Source of the DNA: JANQIO01 sp965229625
GTDB taxonomy: Bacteria; Pseudomonadota; Gammaproteobacteria; Pseudomonadales; Halieaceae
Length of the DNA stretch: 64,000 bases
Direction of reading: 5' to 3'
Assembly: GCA_965229625.1 (NCBI GenBank)
Contig: CBDDJJ010000002.1
Location: 806,001 to 870,000 of the forward strand
Of the stretch, positions 7,750-16,835 are shown one piece after another. Under the pieces are notes generated by a model, which was given only the letters and a program-made list of their open reading frames with translations, had not been told where the DNA came from and searched no databases. Each line of letters opens with the position of its first letter. Position 1 is the first letter of the stretch. The position numbers and the translations under genes were made by a program.

Positions 7750-10149
7750 CTAGAACGAATACTGCAGCTCGATGCCGTAGTTTCTTGGCTCGAGCACCGT
7801 AGCACTTCGGAAGCGGCCCACCAGCGGCCCGTCCTGATTCATACGGATCACGTCGTCATTGTCCAACGCGTTTTTCACGTAAGCCATGGCCTGCCAGGTT
7901 CCTTCAACCGGCCGTAGGGTGAATTGCAGGTTCAACTGTTCCCAACCATCAAACTCGTCCGAAGGCTTGTTAAATTCGTTGGCGTAGAAATCGTCCTGCA
8001 GGAAGTAGTCCGCCCGTACGCTGACGTCATAGTTACCGAACAGCTGGGCGTTGTAATCGACACCGATATTTACCGAGTATTCCGGCGCGTTTCGCAGGCT
8101 GTTGCCGTCCAGGTCCTTGATGAGCAAGCCATCATCCGTGAACAGGATGTCGCCGTTCTCATCCCGAGCTGGCACGGTCCCTGGCGCAATGCCATTGGGG
8201 TCGCCCTGGTCAGCAGATATGAAATCATCAATCTCGAGGTCCAACCACGAGAGGTTGAGGTCGATAGTCCAGGCATCGGCCAGTGCGAAGCTGAACTCCG
8301 CCTCGGCCCCCATCACCGTGGCATCGCCATTGACGGTGAGCGCTGACACCTCGGTAATCTGGCCGATCTGCATATCTTCATAGTCGTAGTAGAAGGCCCC
8401 GACATTGGCCCTCAGCTGACCGTCCAGCAAGGTATTCTTGGTTCCCATCTCGAAAGCATTGATGTACTCCGGATCAAACACCAGCCCCCCTTCCGGACCA
8501 CCCGGGTTCAGGCCACCGGCCTTGTAGCCACGCGCGGCGCTGGCATACACCATGCTGTCGTCGGTGATGGAGTGCTCCAGTGTGACCTTGCCCGTGGTCT
8601 CCTGCCAGTCGTCTTCCGCCTCCACCCACTCGGGATCCACGAAAATCAGGAATTGCTGGCGCGTGCGAATGGACTTGTCGTCATCGGTGTAGCGAATTCC
8701 CACCGTCAATCGTGTTCGCTCGCTGACGTCGAAGTAGGCCTCACCAAACAAGGCGTAGGATTCGGTTTCGATCGGGTCACTTTCGACATTGAAGAATTCG
8801 AACTCCCTGGGTAAACCGAGCGCCCGCTGGCCCGCGGCCAAGGTGGGGTGGGTGATAAGAGTTTGAGAGTATCGATCCTCCTCGTAGTAGAACGCGCCCA
8901 CCAGGAAGTTGAATGGGCCATCATATTGGGAGGAGAGCCTGAACTCCTGCGTGAATTGCTCGGCGTCGAGAATATCGCGCCGGCCTGAGCGAATGAGATC
9001 AGTGGTGATCTCGTCCTGGGCATTGGCCCGGTAGGTGAGCGGTTCAAACAGCCGCACATCGGTAGCGAAGCGGTCAAAGTCTGCAAACACATCGCCCTCT
9101 GTATCGTAGTATCCCGTCAGCGATACAAACTGGTACCTGTCGAAATCGTAGGTGAATTGCAGCGACACACCCAGCTGGGTCGCCTCATAGCTTGGCTCCT
9201 GGTCCATATTTACCTTGCGGAAACTACGGGGGTTTACCGCATCGGCAAAATAGTCCCCGGTGGGCATCAGCGATCCACCCAGCAGAGCCCGGTTGATGGT
9301 CTGGAAGATCGATGAGCTGACATCCGGCGTCTCGAAGCCGGCGGAGAGCGCCGAACAACCAGTTTCCGCATCCTTGGTACACACACCCTTGGTGCGCAAT
9401 GAGCGATTGCTGTCTTCATCAAGATAGGAAATCACCAGGTCCGCGGTCAGGCGATCCGTGAAGTCAAAGGAGGTGCTGCTGCGCAGCTCGTAGCTATCCC
9501 GTCCATCCACGTCGTCACCGGTGTAAACATTTTCGGTAAAGCCATCGCGTGTCAGATACATCCCAGCGAAACGTTGGCGCAGGCGATCGCTTACGGGGAT
9601 ATTCACGGCGCCCTTGAATCTGTAGGTGTCATAGTTGCCCGCTGTAAACGACGCAAAGCCACCGAATTCGTCGTCAGGCCTACGGGTGTGGATATTGATC
9701 ACTCCCGCTGTCGTATTGCGGCCATAGAGCGTCCCCTGCGGGCCGCGCAGCACCTCCACACGCTCGATGTCGAAGTAGTCGTTGGTGAGAAACAGCGGCG
9801 CGTTCAGGTAAACATCATTGATGTGATAGCCCAGCCCGTCCTCAGAGGTGCTGGAGATTGCATTGTTGCCGACGCCGCGAATCGAGGTGCGAAGCCCGTC
9901 CACCACCAGGTTCGGCACCGAGAACTGCAAGTCAACCAGGCCTTCAATTCGTCGCAGTTCCAGCGTATCGCCGCTAAATGCGGAAATCGACATGGCGACG
10001 TCCTGCAGGGATTCCTCGCGACGCTGGGCCGTCACCACAATTTCTTCGAGCAACTCCGTGTTTGCGGCCAGGGCCGCCGGGGCAGATATGCCAGTCGCCG
10101 CCAGGGAAATGGCGCAGGCCAGCGGTGTGTGCAGGGATGTCAGTCTCAT
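7750..10149 (-). CDS. TonB-dependent outer-membrane receptor
   Basis: A 799-residue outer-membrane receptor. A signal peptide (ending PAALAANTE) is followed by the TonB box-like EEIVVTAQRREESLQDV, then the plug domain with SIRGVGNN, VEVLRGPQGTLYGRNTTAGVIN, and a long beta-barrel ending in a C-terminal aromatic residue (YGIELQYSF). This is the large CirA/FecA-like family common in marine proteobacteria for organic nutrients, siderophores or steroids. It is the last gene of a minus-strand operon, 29 bp after the PQQ dehydrogenase. Its place with a VOC protein, an SDR and a dehydrogenase suggests uptake of an organic substrate that those enzymes process, rather than iron. The substrate cannot be read from the sequence. 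Confidence 0.93.
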   Translation of the reverse strand: MRLTSLHTPLACAISLAATGISAPAALAANTELLEEIVVTAQRREESLQDVAMSISAFSGDTLELRRIEGLVDLQFSVPNLVVDGLRTSIRGVGNNAISSTSEDGLGYHINDVYLNAPLFLTNDYFDIERVEVLRGPQGTLYGRNTTAGVINIHTRRPDDEFGGFASFTAGNYDTYRFKGAVNIPVSDRLRQRFAGMYLTRDGFTENVYTGDDVDGRDSYELRSSTSFDFTDRLTADLVISYLDEDSNRSLRTKGVCTKDAETGCSALSAGFETPDVSSSIFQTINRALLGGSLMPTGDYFADAVNPRSFRKVNMDQEPSYEATQLGVSLQFTYDFDRYQFVSLTGYYDTEGDVFADFDRFATDVRLFEPLTYRANAQDEITTDLIRSGRRDILDAEQFTQEFRLSSQYDGPFNFLVGAFYYEEDRYSQTLITHPTLAAGQRALGLPREFEFFNVESDPIETESYALFGEAYFDVSERTRLTVGIRYTDDDKSIRTRQQFLIFVDPEWVEAEDDWQETTGKVTLEHSITDDSMVYASAARGYKAGGLNPGGPEGGLVFDPEYINAFEMGTKNTLLDGQLRANVGAFYYDYEDMQIGQITEVSALTVNGDATVMGAEAEFSFALADAWTIDLNLSWLDLEIDDFISADQGDPNGIAPGTVPARDENGDILFTDDGLLIKDLDGNSLRNAPEYSVNIGVDYNAQLFGNYDVSVRADYFLQDDFYANEFNKPSDEFDGWEQLNLQFTLRPVEGTWQAMAYVKNALDNDDVIRMNQDGPLVGRFRSATVLEPRNYGIELQYSF

Positions 10150-10178
10150 GATGAGGATCTCACTGTTATTAGCGTTAT

Positions 10179-12623
10179 CTAGGGCAAGGTGTAGGCAATG
10201 ACGTAACCGCCCCGCCCATCGCGTGGATTTCGGGAATCGGTATAGGTACCGCTGCTCGGGTCCCGGGGATATCGCCAGCTCGGGTTCGGCACGGTGACAA
10301 TCAGGTACTGTTTGCCGGTGCGCGTCGAGTAATAACTCATCGGCGTAGCCTGCCCGCTACCGGGCAGCTCGGCGGACCACAGCACAGCACCGGTGTGCAG
10401 GTCGAAGGCGCGCACGGTGCTGTCCATGGTTGAACTCAGGAAGATCAGGCCGCCGCGGGTGGTCAGAGTCCCAGCCCGTATGGGCGTACCCACCTGGAAT
10501 GGCAGCCCGGTCCGCCAATTGAAGGGCCCGGAATTCTTCATGCTGCCGACCGGCCGACTCCACAACAGCATTTTGCTGTTGAGGTCGATCACAGCGAGGC
10601 GAGACCACGGCGGCTCGAAACAGGGCACCTGCGTCCCAAGCCGCGACATGAACGGCAGGGTCAGGCCGTAGTAGCGAATGCGTCGGTGGTCGTAGGGATT
10701 GTCGGGGTCAGGCGAACCCATGGCCGGTCTGGGTTCCGCGGGGTCCATCCACACCGCGGGGTGATCATCGCCCAGCAGCAACGCCGCCCGGGCCCCGGCA
10801 TCAGCCACCTGTTCGGGAGTGACGAGCAAGGTACGATTGGCCAGCAACATCGGGGATGCCACTAGCAGGCCATGATCAGCGTCGACCGACACACTGCCCC
10901 AGTTGAAGCCGCCGAAATTGGCGGGAAACTGCAAGCTGCCGCCGGGAGTCGGCGGCGTAAACAGGCCCTCGTAGCGCAGCATGCGGTACTCGATGCGACA
11001 CACCATCTGGTCCAGCGGCGTCAGGCCCCACATATCGCGCTCTTGCAGGAACGGATGGAAATGGGGCAGTGGCGAGGCTGGCTGGGTGGGTGCCAGGTAC
11101 TCTCCGGGCGCCGGGTCCTGCGGTACTGGACGTTCCGGCGTCGGGTGCACCGGAGTACCGTGCCGCCGGTCCAGCAGGAATACTTCACCTGTCTTGGTGG
11201 GCACTGCTACGGACGGGATGCGTGCCCCGTCAACCACCACATCAACCAGCACCGGCTGGGCCGGCACATCGTAATCCCAAATGTCATGATGCACCGTCTG
11301 GTAGCTCCAGCGAGGACGGCCGGTGTCGGCATCCAGCGCCACCACGGAGGATGACCAGGCATCGTCAAACTCGCGCCGCGCGCCACCGAAATAGTCCGGT
11401 GCGGCGTTGCCGGTAGGGGCATAAATCAGGTTCAGCGCCGGGTCGAAACTCATCAGGGACCAGACGTTGGGAGTGCCGCGAGTGTAGGCCTCCCCGGAGG
11501 CGGGTTCGCCGGGCTCGTCGGGCCGGCCCACATCCCACGCCCACTGAAAGTCACCGCTCACCGCATCGAAGGCGCGCACCACCCCCGAAGGCAGGCCCAG
11601 GTTCTGGGAGTCGACAACCAGCCCCCCGACCACCAGTCTGTCACCGGCGACCAGCGGCGGCGACGTGTGATAGTACTCTTTCGCCTTGTGCTCACCCATG
11701 CCGCGGCGCAGATTGACCGCTCCGCGCGTGCCAAAAGAATCGCAGCGCACGCCGGTGAGGGCATCGACAGCGATCAACCTGGCATCGATCGTCGCGGTCA
11801 CGATACGTGTGGGGCACTCTCCACGATAGTCCGTCGGCGCCTGGTAATAGCTGATACCCCTGCAGGTGCGGGCATACTGATGCTTGTCGGGTGCGGCTGC
11901 TTTAGGATCATGACGCCAGATCTCGTTGCCGCTGTCGGCATCGATCGCGATCAGCACGTTGCGGGCGCCACACAGGTAGAGGTAACCGTCGACGTTCAGC
12001 GGCGTCATCTTGAAGTCATCTTCGACCCCGGTGCGAAAGCGCCAGGCTTCCTGCAGCATCCCGACATTGGCGGCATTGATCTGCTCCAGTTCCGCAAAGC
12101 GTGTGCCCCCCACAGTGTTTCCGTAATGACGCCAGTCCCGGATGGGCTCCGCCGGCAGGTCCGTGTGCGTGAACTCCACGCTGCGCACCTCGTAGCTCCA
12201 GTTCGCCGCTACCGCCAGTAGCAGGCAGCTCAGTATTCCGGGAAGCAGGATGGCGAGCGGCGCGGGCCAGTTCCTCTCCAGGGGGTTGCCCAACGAGGCC
12301 CGGTAGCCCGGCGTCAGGAACCAGATGGAGATGACCAGCCAGAAAGCGAGGCGCGGTAGCAGCGCCAGAAAATCAGGGCCCGACTCGTACAGCGCCCACA
12401 GTGCAGTCAGGAACAGCAGTACGCCGTACAGATGAATAGCGACGATGCGCCCCTGCACCAGCCACCGAGTTGTCAGCAGCGCCGCCAGACCTGCGCAGAA
12501 GTAGTACACGCTGCCTCCCAAGTACAGGAGGTAGACACCAAGCACTGTCATCAGCGCGCCGCTCACACCGAGCAGGCCTACAGTGCACCAATGTCCCAGT
12601 CTCCAGGTCATCGCGTCGATCAC
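10179..12623 (-). CDS. Membrane-bound PQQ-dependent dehydrogenase (glucose/quinate type)
   Basis: An 814-residue protein close in length to E. coli Gcd (about 796). About five hydrophobic segments fill residues 1-130 and would anchor it in the inner membrane. The periplasmic propeller starts with WRHYGNTVGGTRFAELEQIN and AWRFRTGVEDDF, both typical of quinoprotein glucose, quinate and shikimate dehydrogenases. Later blades show IWRHDPKAA, GEVFLLDRRHGTPV and LIVTVPNP. The enzyme would oxidise a polyol or cyclic alcohol and pass electrons to ubiquinone. The GTG start at 12623 overlaps the SDR stop by 4 bp (GTGA); an ATG four codons on is an alternative. PQQ synthesis genes are not in this window. 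Confidence 0.9.
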   Translation of the reverse strand: MIDAMTWRLGHWCTVGLLGVSGALMTVLGVYLLYLGGSVYYFCAGLAALLTTRWLVQGRIVAIHLYGVLLFLTALWALYESGPDFLALLPRLAFWLVISIWFLTPGYRASLGNPLERNWPAPLAILLPGILSCLLLAVAANWSYEVRSVEFTHTDLPAEPIRDWRHYGNTVGGTRFAELEQINAANVGMLQEAWRFRTGVEDDFKMTPLNVDGYLYLCGARNVLIAIDADSGNEIWRHDPKAAAPDKHQYARTCRGISYYQAPTDYRGECPTRIVTATIDARLIAVDALTGVRCDSFGTRGAVNLRRGMGEHKAKEYYHTSPPLVAGDRLVVGGLVVDSQNLGLPSGVVRAFDAVSGDFQWAWDVGRPDEPGEPASGEAYTRGTPNVWSLMSFDPALNLIYAPTGNAAPDYFGGARREFDDAWSSSVVALDADTGRPRWSYQTVHHDIWDYDVPAQPVLVDVVVDGARIPSVAVPTKTGEVFLLDRRHGTPVHPTPERPVPQDPAPGEYLAPTQPASPLPHFHPFLQERDMWGLTPLDQMVCRIEYRMLRYEGLFTPPTPGGSLQFPANFGGFNWGSVSVDADHGLLVASPMLLANRTLLVTPEQVADAGARAALLLGDDHPAVWMDPAEPRPAMGSPDPDNPYDHRRIRYYGLTLPFMSRLGTQVPCFEPPWSRLAVIDLNSKMLLWSRPVGSMKNSGPFNWRTGLPFQVGTPIRAGTLTTRGGLIFLSSTMDSTVRAFDLHTGAVLWSAELPGSGQATPMSYYSTRTGKQYLIVTVPNPSWRYPRDPSSGTYTDSRNPRDGRGGYVIAYTLP

Positions 12624-13378
12624 ATTGGAAAAATACTGTGGCCGCCGTCCATGACGATGCTCTGGCCGGTCATGAAATCGCTGTGTTGGGACGCCAGAAA
12701 CACAGCCACCCCTTCCATATCCTCTAGCGCACCGATCCGGCCAATCGCCGACCGGCGCCTGCAGGCATCCTGAAACTGCTTGCCCGCACTCAGGCTCATC
12801 TCGGTTTCGATGAAGCCCGGCAGAATTGCATTGACGCGAATGCCGGCATGGCCCAACTCAACGGCGAGCGCCTGCACCAGGCCGCGTACCGCCTGCTTGG
12901 TCGTGGAGTAGCCAGCGGCACCGGCGATCCCCAACAGCGCCGCGACCGATGAAGTAACAACCAGCCTGCCGCCGGTACGCCTCGCCAAGAGGTGCTCGGT
13001 CACCGGTGCCCAGGTGTGGACCACGCTCATGAGATTGAGATCGACTGTAGCGAGCCAGTCGGTGCGGCTACTCTGATGGCAAAGCCCGCGGAAACCGCCA
13101 CCGCCGGCATTGGCAAAGCAGCTATCTACCTGGCCAAAGCGCTCCAGCGTCTTAGCGAAGGTCTCGGCAATCTGCTCCTCGTCCGTCACGTCGCACACGT
13201 ACGCCTCTACATCACCTCCGAGTGATTTCAACTCGTCGACGGCAGTGGCATTCTTATCGGCGTTTCTCGCCCATATGGCGACACTGCCGCCACACTTCAC
13301 CAGTCCCCGCGCGAAGGCGAGCCCTACCCCGCCGTTGCCGCCCGTTACGATCGCGACCTGGCCGCTCAAATCAAACAT
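12620..13378 (-). CDS. Short-chain dehydrogenase/reductase (classical SDR)
   Basis: A 252-residue classical SDR. The cofactor loop is TGGNGGVGLAFA (TGxxxGxG), followed by CDVTDEEQ and FANAGGGG (NAG motif). The catalytic residues are in VVTSSVAALLGIAGAAGYSTTKQA: Ser, Tyr and Lys with the usual YxxxK spacing. The C-terminus (DFMTGQSIVMDGG) is typical of cytoplasmic NAD(P)-dependent enzymes that oxidise or reduce secondary alcohols. WARN after the second strand suggests NADP preference, but this is weak. It lies between the VOC lipoprotein (8 bp gap) and the PQQ dehydrogenase (4 bp overlap) in one transcription unit. Confidence 0.9.
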   Translation of the reverse strand: MFDLSGQVAIVTGGNGGVGLAFARGLVKCGGSVAIWARNADKNATAVDELKSLGGDVEAYVCDVTDEEQIAETFAKTLERFGQVDSCFANAGGGGFRGLCHQSSRTDWLATVDLNLMSVVHTWAPVTEHLLARRTGGRLVVTSSVAALLGIAGAAGYSTTKQAVRGLVQALAVELGHAGIRVNAILPGFIETEMSLSAGKQFQDACRRRSAIGRIGALEDMEGVAVFLASQHSDFMTGQSIVMDGGHSIFPM

Positions 13379-13386
13379 CTGGCCTC

Positions 13387-14409
13387 CTAGATACCATTGC
13401 CTTGAAAGTTCATTGATGACACTGCCGCATCGTCATGAACCTGTTGCAGACCCAACAGGTTTCCGTCCAGGTCACGCGCGTACTGTATGCGTCCGCCTGG
13501 GGTCGACTTTACTTCGCCTTCCAGCATGCCCCCGGCCTCACTTACCCGGCGAGCCGCAGTTTCGATATCGGTGACGTCAAACACAATCATGTTGAAGCCG
13601 AGCGCATCCAGCGGTCGCGGCGTCGTGGGTCGTTGCGTGGGGTGGCTGTGGTACTGGATGATCTCCAGTTCAAGGTTTCGCACCTGGAACCACGCCATCT
13701 CGATTTCCGCGCCTGCAAGCCCGGAAACCTGCTCCAGCTTTTCCCCTGAAAGATGCATCCAGCGACCCAGCCGACGCGGCGAAGGCTCGTTGAGCAGTAC
13801 GGAGTAAAACGCGACGGCAGAATCAATATCCGGCGTCGCCAGTGAAATGTGCCGAATTCGGTAGTCGTGGGCGGGGGGCGAGTCCAGTTCGAGTGCCTCC
13901 ACGTCAACGTGTTCCACTTCAAATAGTATGCCGTCGGGGTCGTGGGCATAGGCGTAGCGCACAGGGCTGGATGAGCTCAACCGGACCATATCAGGCGCGC
14001 CGATCACACCGGCACCGGCCGCCAGGAACTTCTGGTAGGCCCCGGTTGTCTGGTTGACCTGGAAACACAGGTGAGCAATGCCGGGACCGTTGACCGGCAC
14101 GGCGGCGCTGTCAGCCTCAGGGCTGAACTCCATGAGTCGCAATTGCGCGTTGCTTGAGCGGAGCATCTGCGAGCGCAGGGCCAGGCCCGAGCTGCCCGGC
14201 AATTGAGTCGTGTCGAGTTCCGGCGCGTCCACAGATTGCAGCGCTACCGGCTCGGCATAGAAACGGCTGGCGCGCTCAAGGTCACTTACCGTGGCGCCAA
14301 CATAGCCGACGCCCAGGACCACGTTGTTGGCGGGATCGGGCTCGGCGCTGCAGGCCGCAAGTAGCAGCGCGAGCAGCGCCCAGTAAGCTCTAGTTATTAT
14401 TTTCATCAT
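13387..14409 (-). CDS. Lipoprotein with two VOC (glyoxalase/dioxygenase fold) modules
   Basis: About 340 residues from the ATG at 14409; the frame is open to 14448 but the lipoprotein signal (ALLALLLAACSAEP) starts here. Two VOC modules follow. The first runs from GVGYVGATVSDLERASRFYAE to FEVEHVD, the second from RIRHISLATPDIDSAVAFYS to LLGLQQVHD. Likely metal ligands that remain are His in IAHLCFQV, Glu in LFEVEH, and His in RHISLATP. The first-strand His of module one and the last Glu of module two are not evident, so one metal site at most may be complete. VOC enzymes include extradiol dioxygenases, glyoxalases and epimerases. An exported, lipid-anchored form is unusual. First gene of the operon to 7750. 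Confidence 0.8.
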   Translation of the reverse strand: MMKIITRAYWALLALLLAACSAEPDPANNVVLGVGYVGATVSDLERASRFYAEPVALQSVDAPELDTTQLPGSSGLALRSQMLRSSNAQLRLMEFSPEADSAAVPVNGPGIAHLCFQVNQTTGAYQKFLAAGAGVIGAPDMVRLSSSSPVRYAYAHDPDGILFEVEHVDVEALELDSPPAHDYRIRHISLATPDIDSAVAFYSVLLNEPSPRRLGRWMHLSGEKLEQVSGLAGAEIEMAWFQVRNLELEIIQYHSHPTQRPTTPRPLDALGFNMIVFDVTDIETAARRVSEAGGMLEGEVKSTPGGRIQYARDLDGNLLGLQQVHDDAAVSSMNFQGNGI

Positions 14410-14491
14410 GTCTCGACCATTTAAGGAACGCGGACAACCCGCGCCCACAGCAAGGCATGAATGAGTTTATAGCACCTTATTGAACTATAAG

Positions 14492-14556
14492 TCCAATAAA
14501 AGATTTATTTTACGCAATATATGGCCGTTTAAGACTATTTATTCTCTTTTATTGGA
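14492..14556. promoter_or_regulatory. Inverted repeat in the promoter region of the VOC-SDR-PQQ operon
   Basis: Two perfect 12-bp arms face each other: TCCAATAAAAGA at 14492-14503 and its reverse complement at 14545-14556. They lie in a 130-bp AT-rich gap between the TetR gene and the first operon gene, both transcribed leftwards. The 41-bp spacing between the arms is wide for one dimer site and could mean two half-sites with looping, or two separate sites. The TetR protein encoded just upstream is the natural candidate to bind here. The gap also holds AT-rich hexamers suitable for a promoter, but no single -35/-10 pair stands out. Confidence 0.45.
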
Positions 14557-14588
14557 AATTAAATACATTAAGGCAGGGTGGAAGACAG

Positions 14589-15281
14589 TCACCGCTTGAT
14601 TTTTTGTTTTCGCAACAGGTAGTCGGTTCGCGCCATCGTGACGGAACCCATGATCATTGAGACCGTCAGTTCTTCGACATCTTCGCGTTTGAGCGGGCCT
14701 CGCATCAGATAGCGGCCCGCGGCCGCGGGCAGGCCGAAGGAGATATCTGTTGCCGCTAGTGCCAATTCCAGCGGCATGTCAAAGTGCTCCGCCACGATCT
14801 GGCCAAGATAATCCACCGCTGTGGATCGGCTGAAGTCAGTCGGGTCATGCATGTCTGACAGGCTGGGCTCGGCCTGCAGACGCTCTATCAACAAACCCCG
14901 ATCCTCGATATTGGACAGGTAAACGTGGGTGATATTGCGCACCAGATCTTCGAACGTCACCGCCCGCTCAGCGGCCTCAAACTGCTGGCGCCGCAGAGCC
15001 TTGAGTTCCCGATCGAGCAACTCCCTGAGCAGGTCTTTGAGGCTGTCAAAATAGTTGTACACCAGCGATTTGCTGACGCCAGCACTCTGCCCGATGCGCT
15101 CCAGGGATATTTGCGCGACGCCTTCGCGCCGGATAATCTCGGCCGCTCCATCGAGAATCATGGAACGACGCACCTCGGGACTGTAACGGCGACGTCGTGG
15201 AGTTTCTGCTTCAGTCACTGGTCTTGGGGAGTCCTTGTCGGATTTCCCGGTACTATACAGGCGCGCATACCCGGTGCACAT
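14589..15281 (-). CDS. TetR family transcriptional regulator
   Basis: About 230 residues from the ATG at 15281. The helix-turn-helix spans roughly residues 35-80: RSMILDGAAEIIRREGVAQIS, then IGQSAGVSKSLVYNYFDSLKDLLREL. The remaining helical part would bind an effector and form the dimer. A -10-like TATAGT on the minus strand near 15251-15260 lies inside the first codons, so the real start may be the GTG at 15218 (VTEAETPRRRR), giving about 209 residues. It is followed by the AT-rich gap with a 12-bp inverted repeat and then the VOC-SDR-PQQ-TonB operon, which it probably controls. Confidence 0.85.
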   Translation of the reverse strand: MCTGYARLYSTGKSDKDSPRPVTEAETPRRRRYSPEVRRSMILDGAAEIIRREGVAQISLERIGQSAGVSKSLVYNYFDSLKDLLRELLDRELKALRRQQFEAAERAVTFEDLVRNITHVYLSNIEDRGLLIERLQAEPSLSDMHDPTDFSRSTAVDYLGQIVAEHFDMPLELALAATDISFGLPAAAGRYLMRGPLKREDVEELTVSMIMGSVTMARTDYLLRKQKIKR

Positions 15282-15335
15282 TAGATCCAGTGTGGGGCAT
15301 CGCGGCGCGAAGTGGATTGATCAAGAGCGCGAGAC

Positions 15336-15361
15336 AAAAAAAGCCCCCTCGCGGGGGCCTT
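15336..15361 (-). terminator. Rho-independent terminator of the beta-helix gene
   Basis: The hairpin has stem GCCCCC/GGGGGC with loop TCGC at 15343-15358. Seven A residues precede it on the plus strand, so the minus-strand transcript has a run of seven U after the stem. It lies just after the stop of the acidic beta-helix gene. Confidence 0.85.
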
Positions 15362-15386
15362 TGGCTTTCAGGTAGCCGGCGCGAGC

Positions 15387-16811
15387 TTAGTCTTCGACCA
15401 GCGTGACACCGTCGACATCGATGCCGTCGATAATGTTGGAGTCACGGACCGTCAGGCTGCCGGTTCCGGCGTCTTCCTGGACCGCTTCGATCCCCGTGTT
15501 GTCGCTATCGTCGTTGAGACTGCTTTCAGAGCGTTCGACCAACATGTCCAGGTCACCCGCATCAGCCTCCTCGTACACGGAACCCTTACCGCCGTTACCC
15601 GTGGTCTTGTTGCCGGTGGCCTTCCCGATCACGCTGCCGCCGTCTTCTTCCGAGAACTTGAAGCCATCGTCGGTGTTGCCGGTGGCCACGGTGTCGGACA
15701 GGGCGATGCTGATGTGGCCCTCACCCTCCTCGTCGATGTCGACGCCCTCGTCGAGGTTATCCACTACAGTGGAATTACCCATGACCATACGGATGCTGCC
15801 GGGGCCTGCTTCGTCGAGGTCGATGCCGTCGTCGAGATCCAGCCCGAACGCGTAGGCTTCAACAAAGCCGGATTCGTAGAAATCCACTTCGCGCTCGATA
15901 CAGCTGTCATCCGGGGAGCCGGTGACGTCCCCCGGGATGTCCGCTTCCGTCGTTGTCCCGTCTTCGAATTCGGCCTCATCCGGATCCGGCAGGAAGGCCT
16001 CCATGACGGCGGGGTCACAGTAGTTGCCGTTCAGGCTGAAGGTGTTGTTGGCAATACGGGTACCGATGCCGCCATCCTGGCCCTCATCCAATTCCACGCC
16101 ATCCGCACCCACGCCGGTGAAGGTAGAGTTGCTGGAGGTGAACAGGATACTGCCTTCTCCGCGCTCATCGACGCGCAGGCCGTCGGCGTCGAACTTGCCG
16201 TTGCCCACGTCCTCCACGGTGACATCGAAGAAATTCACGACGATGGAGGCAGGCGAGCCGCCGCCGGCGCCACCGCTACCGCTACCACAGTCATCTGCCA
16301 GGTCGCAGTCCGACACGTGGATGCCGTGGTTGGCCACACCGCTCACGGTGACACCGCTCAGGGTGAGGTAAACCCCTGAAGTCTGGTCATCGCGAATGTC
16401 CAGGAAAATACCCTTGCCCGCGGTCTCTCCTTCATCGTCGCCGCGATTCTCAATACTCCAGCCGCCAGGGCCCGCGAAGTTCAGGTTGTTCACAAACAGG
16501 TTGGCACCGTTGTCCAGCACGAGGATGTCAATGTTCTCTGTGGTGCGCACAGTTTGCGAAGATCCGTAGATCTCCAGTGGCGTCACACCACTGTAGACCA
16601 GGGGCGTCATGATCATGATGTCTTCATCCGTCTCGATGAAGATTTCGCGGGCACCGCTTTCCAGCGCGGCTCGCAGGGAGCCCTCACCGGCATCGTTGCC
16701 GTTGTAAACATAGGCCTCTGTGGCCCAGGCACCCTGACTGGCAAAACCCATGCTGGCCGCGAATACCGCGCTGGCCAGAACGGAACGATTCTTGTTGGTT
16801 TTGTGGAACAT
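15387..16811 (-). CDS. Exported, highly acidic parallel beta-helix repeat protein
   Basis: A 474-residue protein with a signal peptide ending GAWATEA. After residue 80 it is built of short strands and Asn/Ser turns typical of right-handed parallel beta-helices (VTPLEIYGSS, GANLFVNNLNFAG, SGVTVSGVANHGIHV). From about residue 210 a recurring coil motif appears: DADGLRVDERGEGSILF, GADGVELDEGQDGGI, LDDGIDLDEAGPGSIRM, LDEGVDIDEEGEGHISI, TDDGFKFSEEDGGSV. The shared pattern is D-x-G-hydrophobic-x-hydrophobic-(D/S)-E-x-x-x-G. The protein is extremely rich in Asp and Glu, which suggests calcium binding outside the cell. It resembles polysaccharide lyase or adhesin scaffolds but I see no catalytic signature. 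A TonB receptor lies just upstream on the same strand. Confidence 0.7.
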   Translation of the reverse strand: MFHKTNKNRSVLASAVFAASMGFASQGAWATEAYVYNGNDAGEGSLRAALESGAREIFIETDEDIMIMTPLVYSGVTPLEIYGSSQTVRTTENIDILVLDNGANLFVNNLNFAGPGGWSIENRGDDEGETAGKGIFLDIRDDQTSGVYLTLSGVTVSGVANHGIHVSDCDLADDCGSGSGGAGGGSPASIVVNFFDVTVEDVGNGKFDADGLRVDERGEGSILFTSSNSTFTGVGADGVELDEGQDGGIGTRIANNTFSLNGNYCDPAVMEAFLPDPDEAEFEDGTTTEADIPGDVTGSPDDSCIEREVDFYESGFVEAYAFGLDLDDGIDLDEAGPGSIRMVMGNSTVVDNLDEGVDIDEEGEGHISIALSDTVATGNTDDGFKFSEEDGGSVIGKATGNKTTGNGGKGSVYEEADAGDLDMLVERSESSLNDDSDNTGIEAVQEDAGTGSLTVRDSNIIDGIDVDGVTLVED

Positions 16812-16835
16812 GCCGCCGTGTCTCCCTTTATTGGC

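Noticed and set aside
9574..10182. A 202-codon plus-strand frame
   Set aside because: Antisense to the N-terminal part of the TonB receptor gene.
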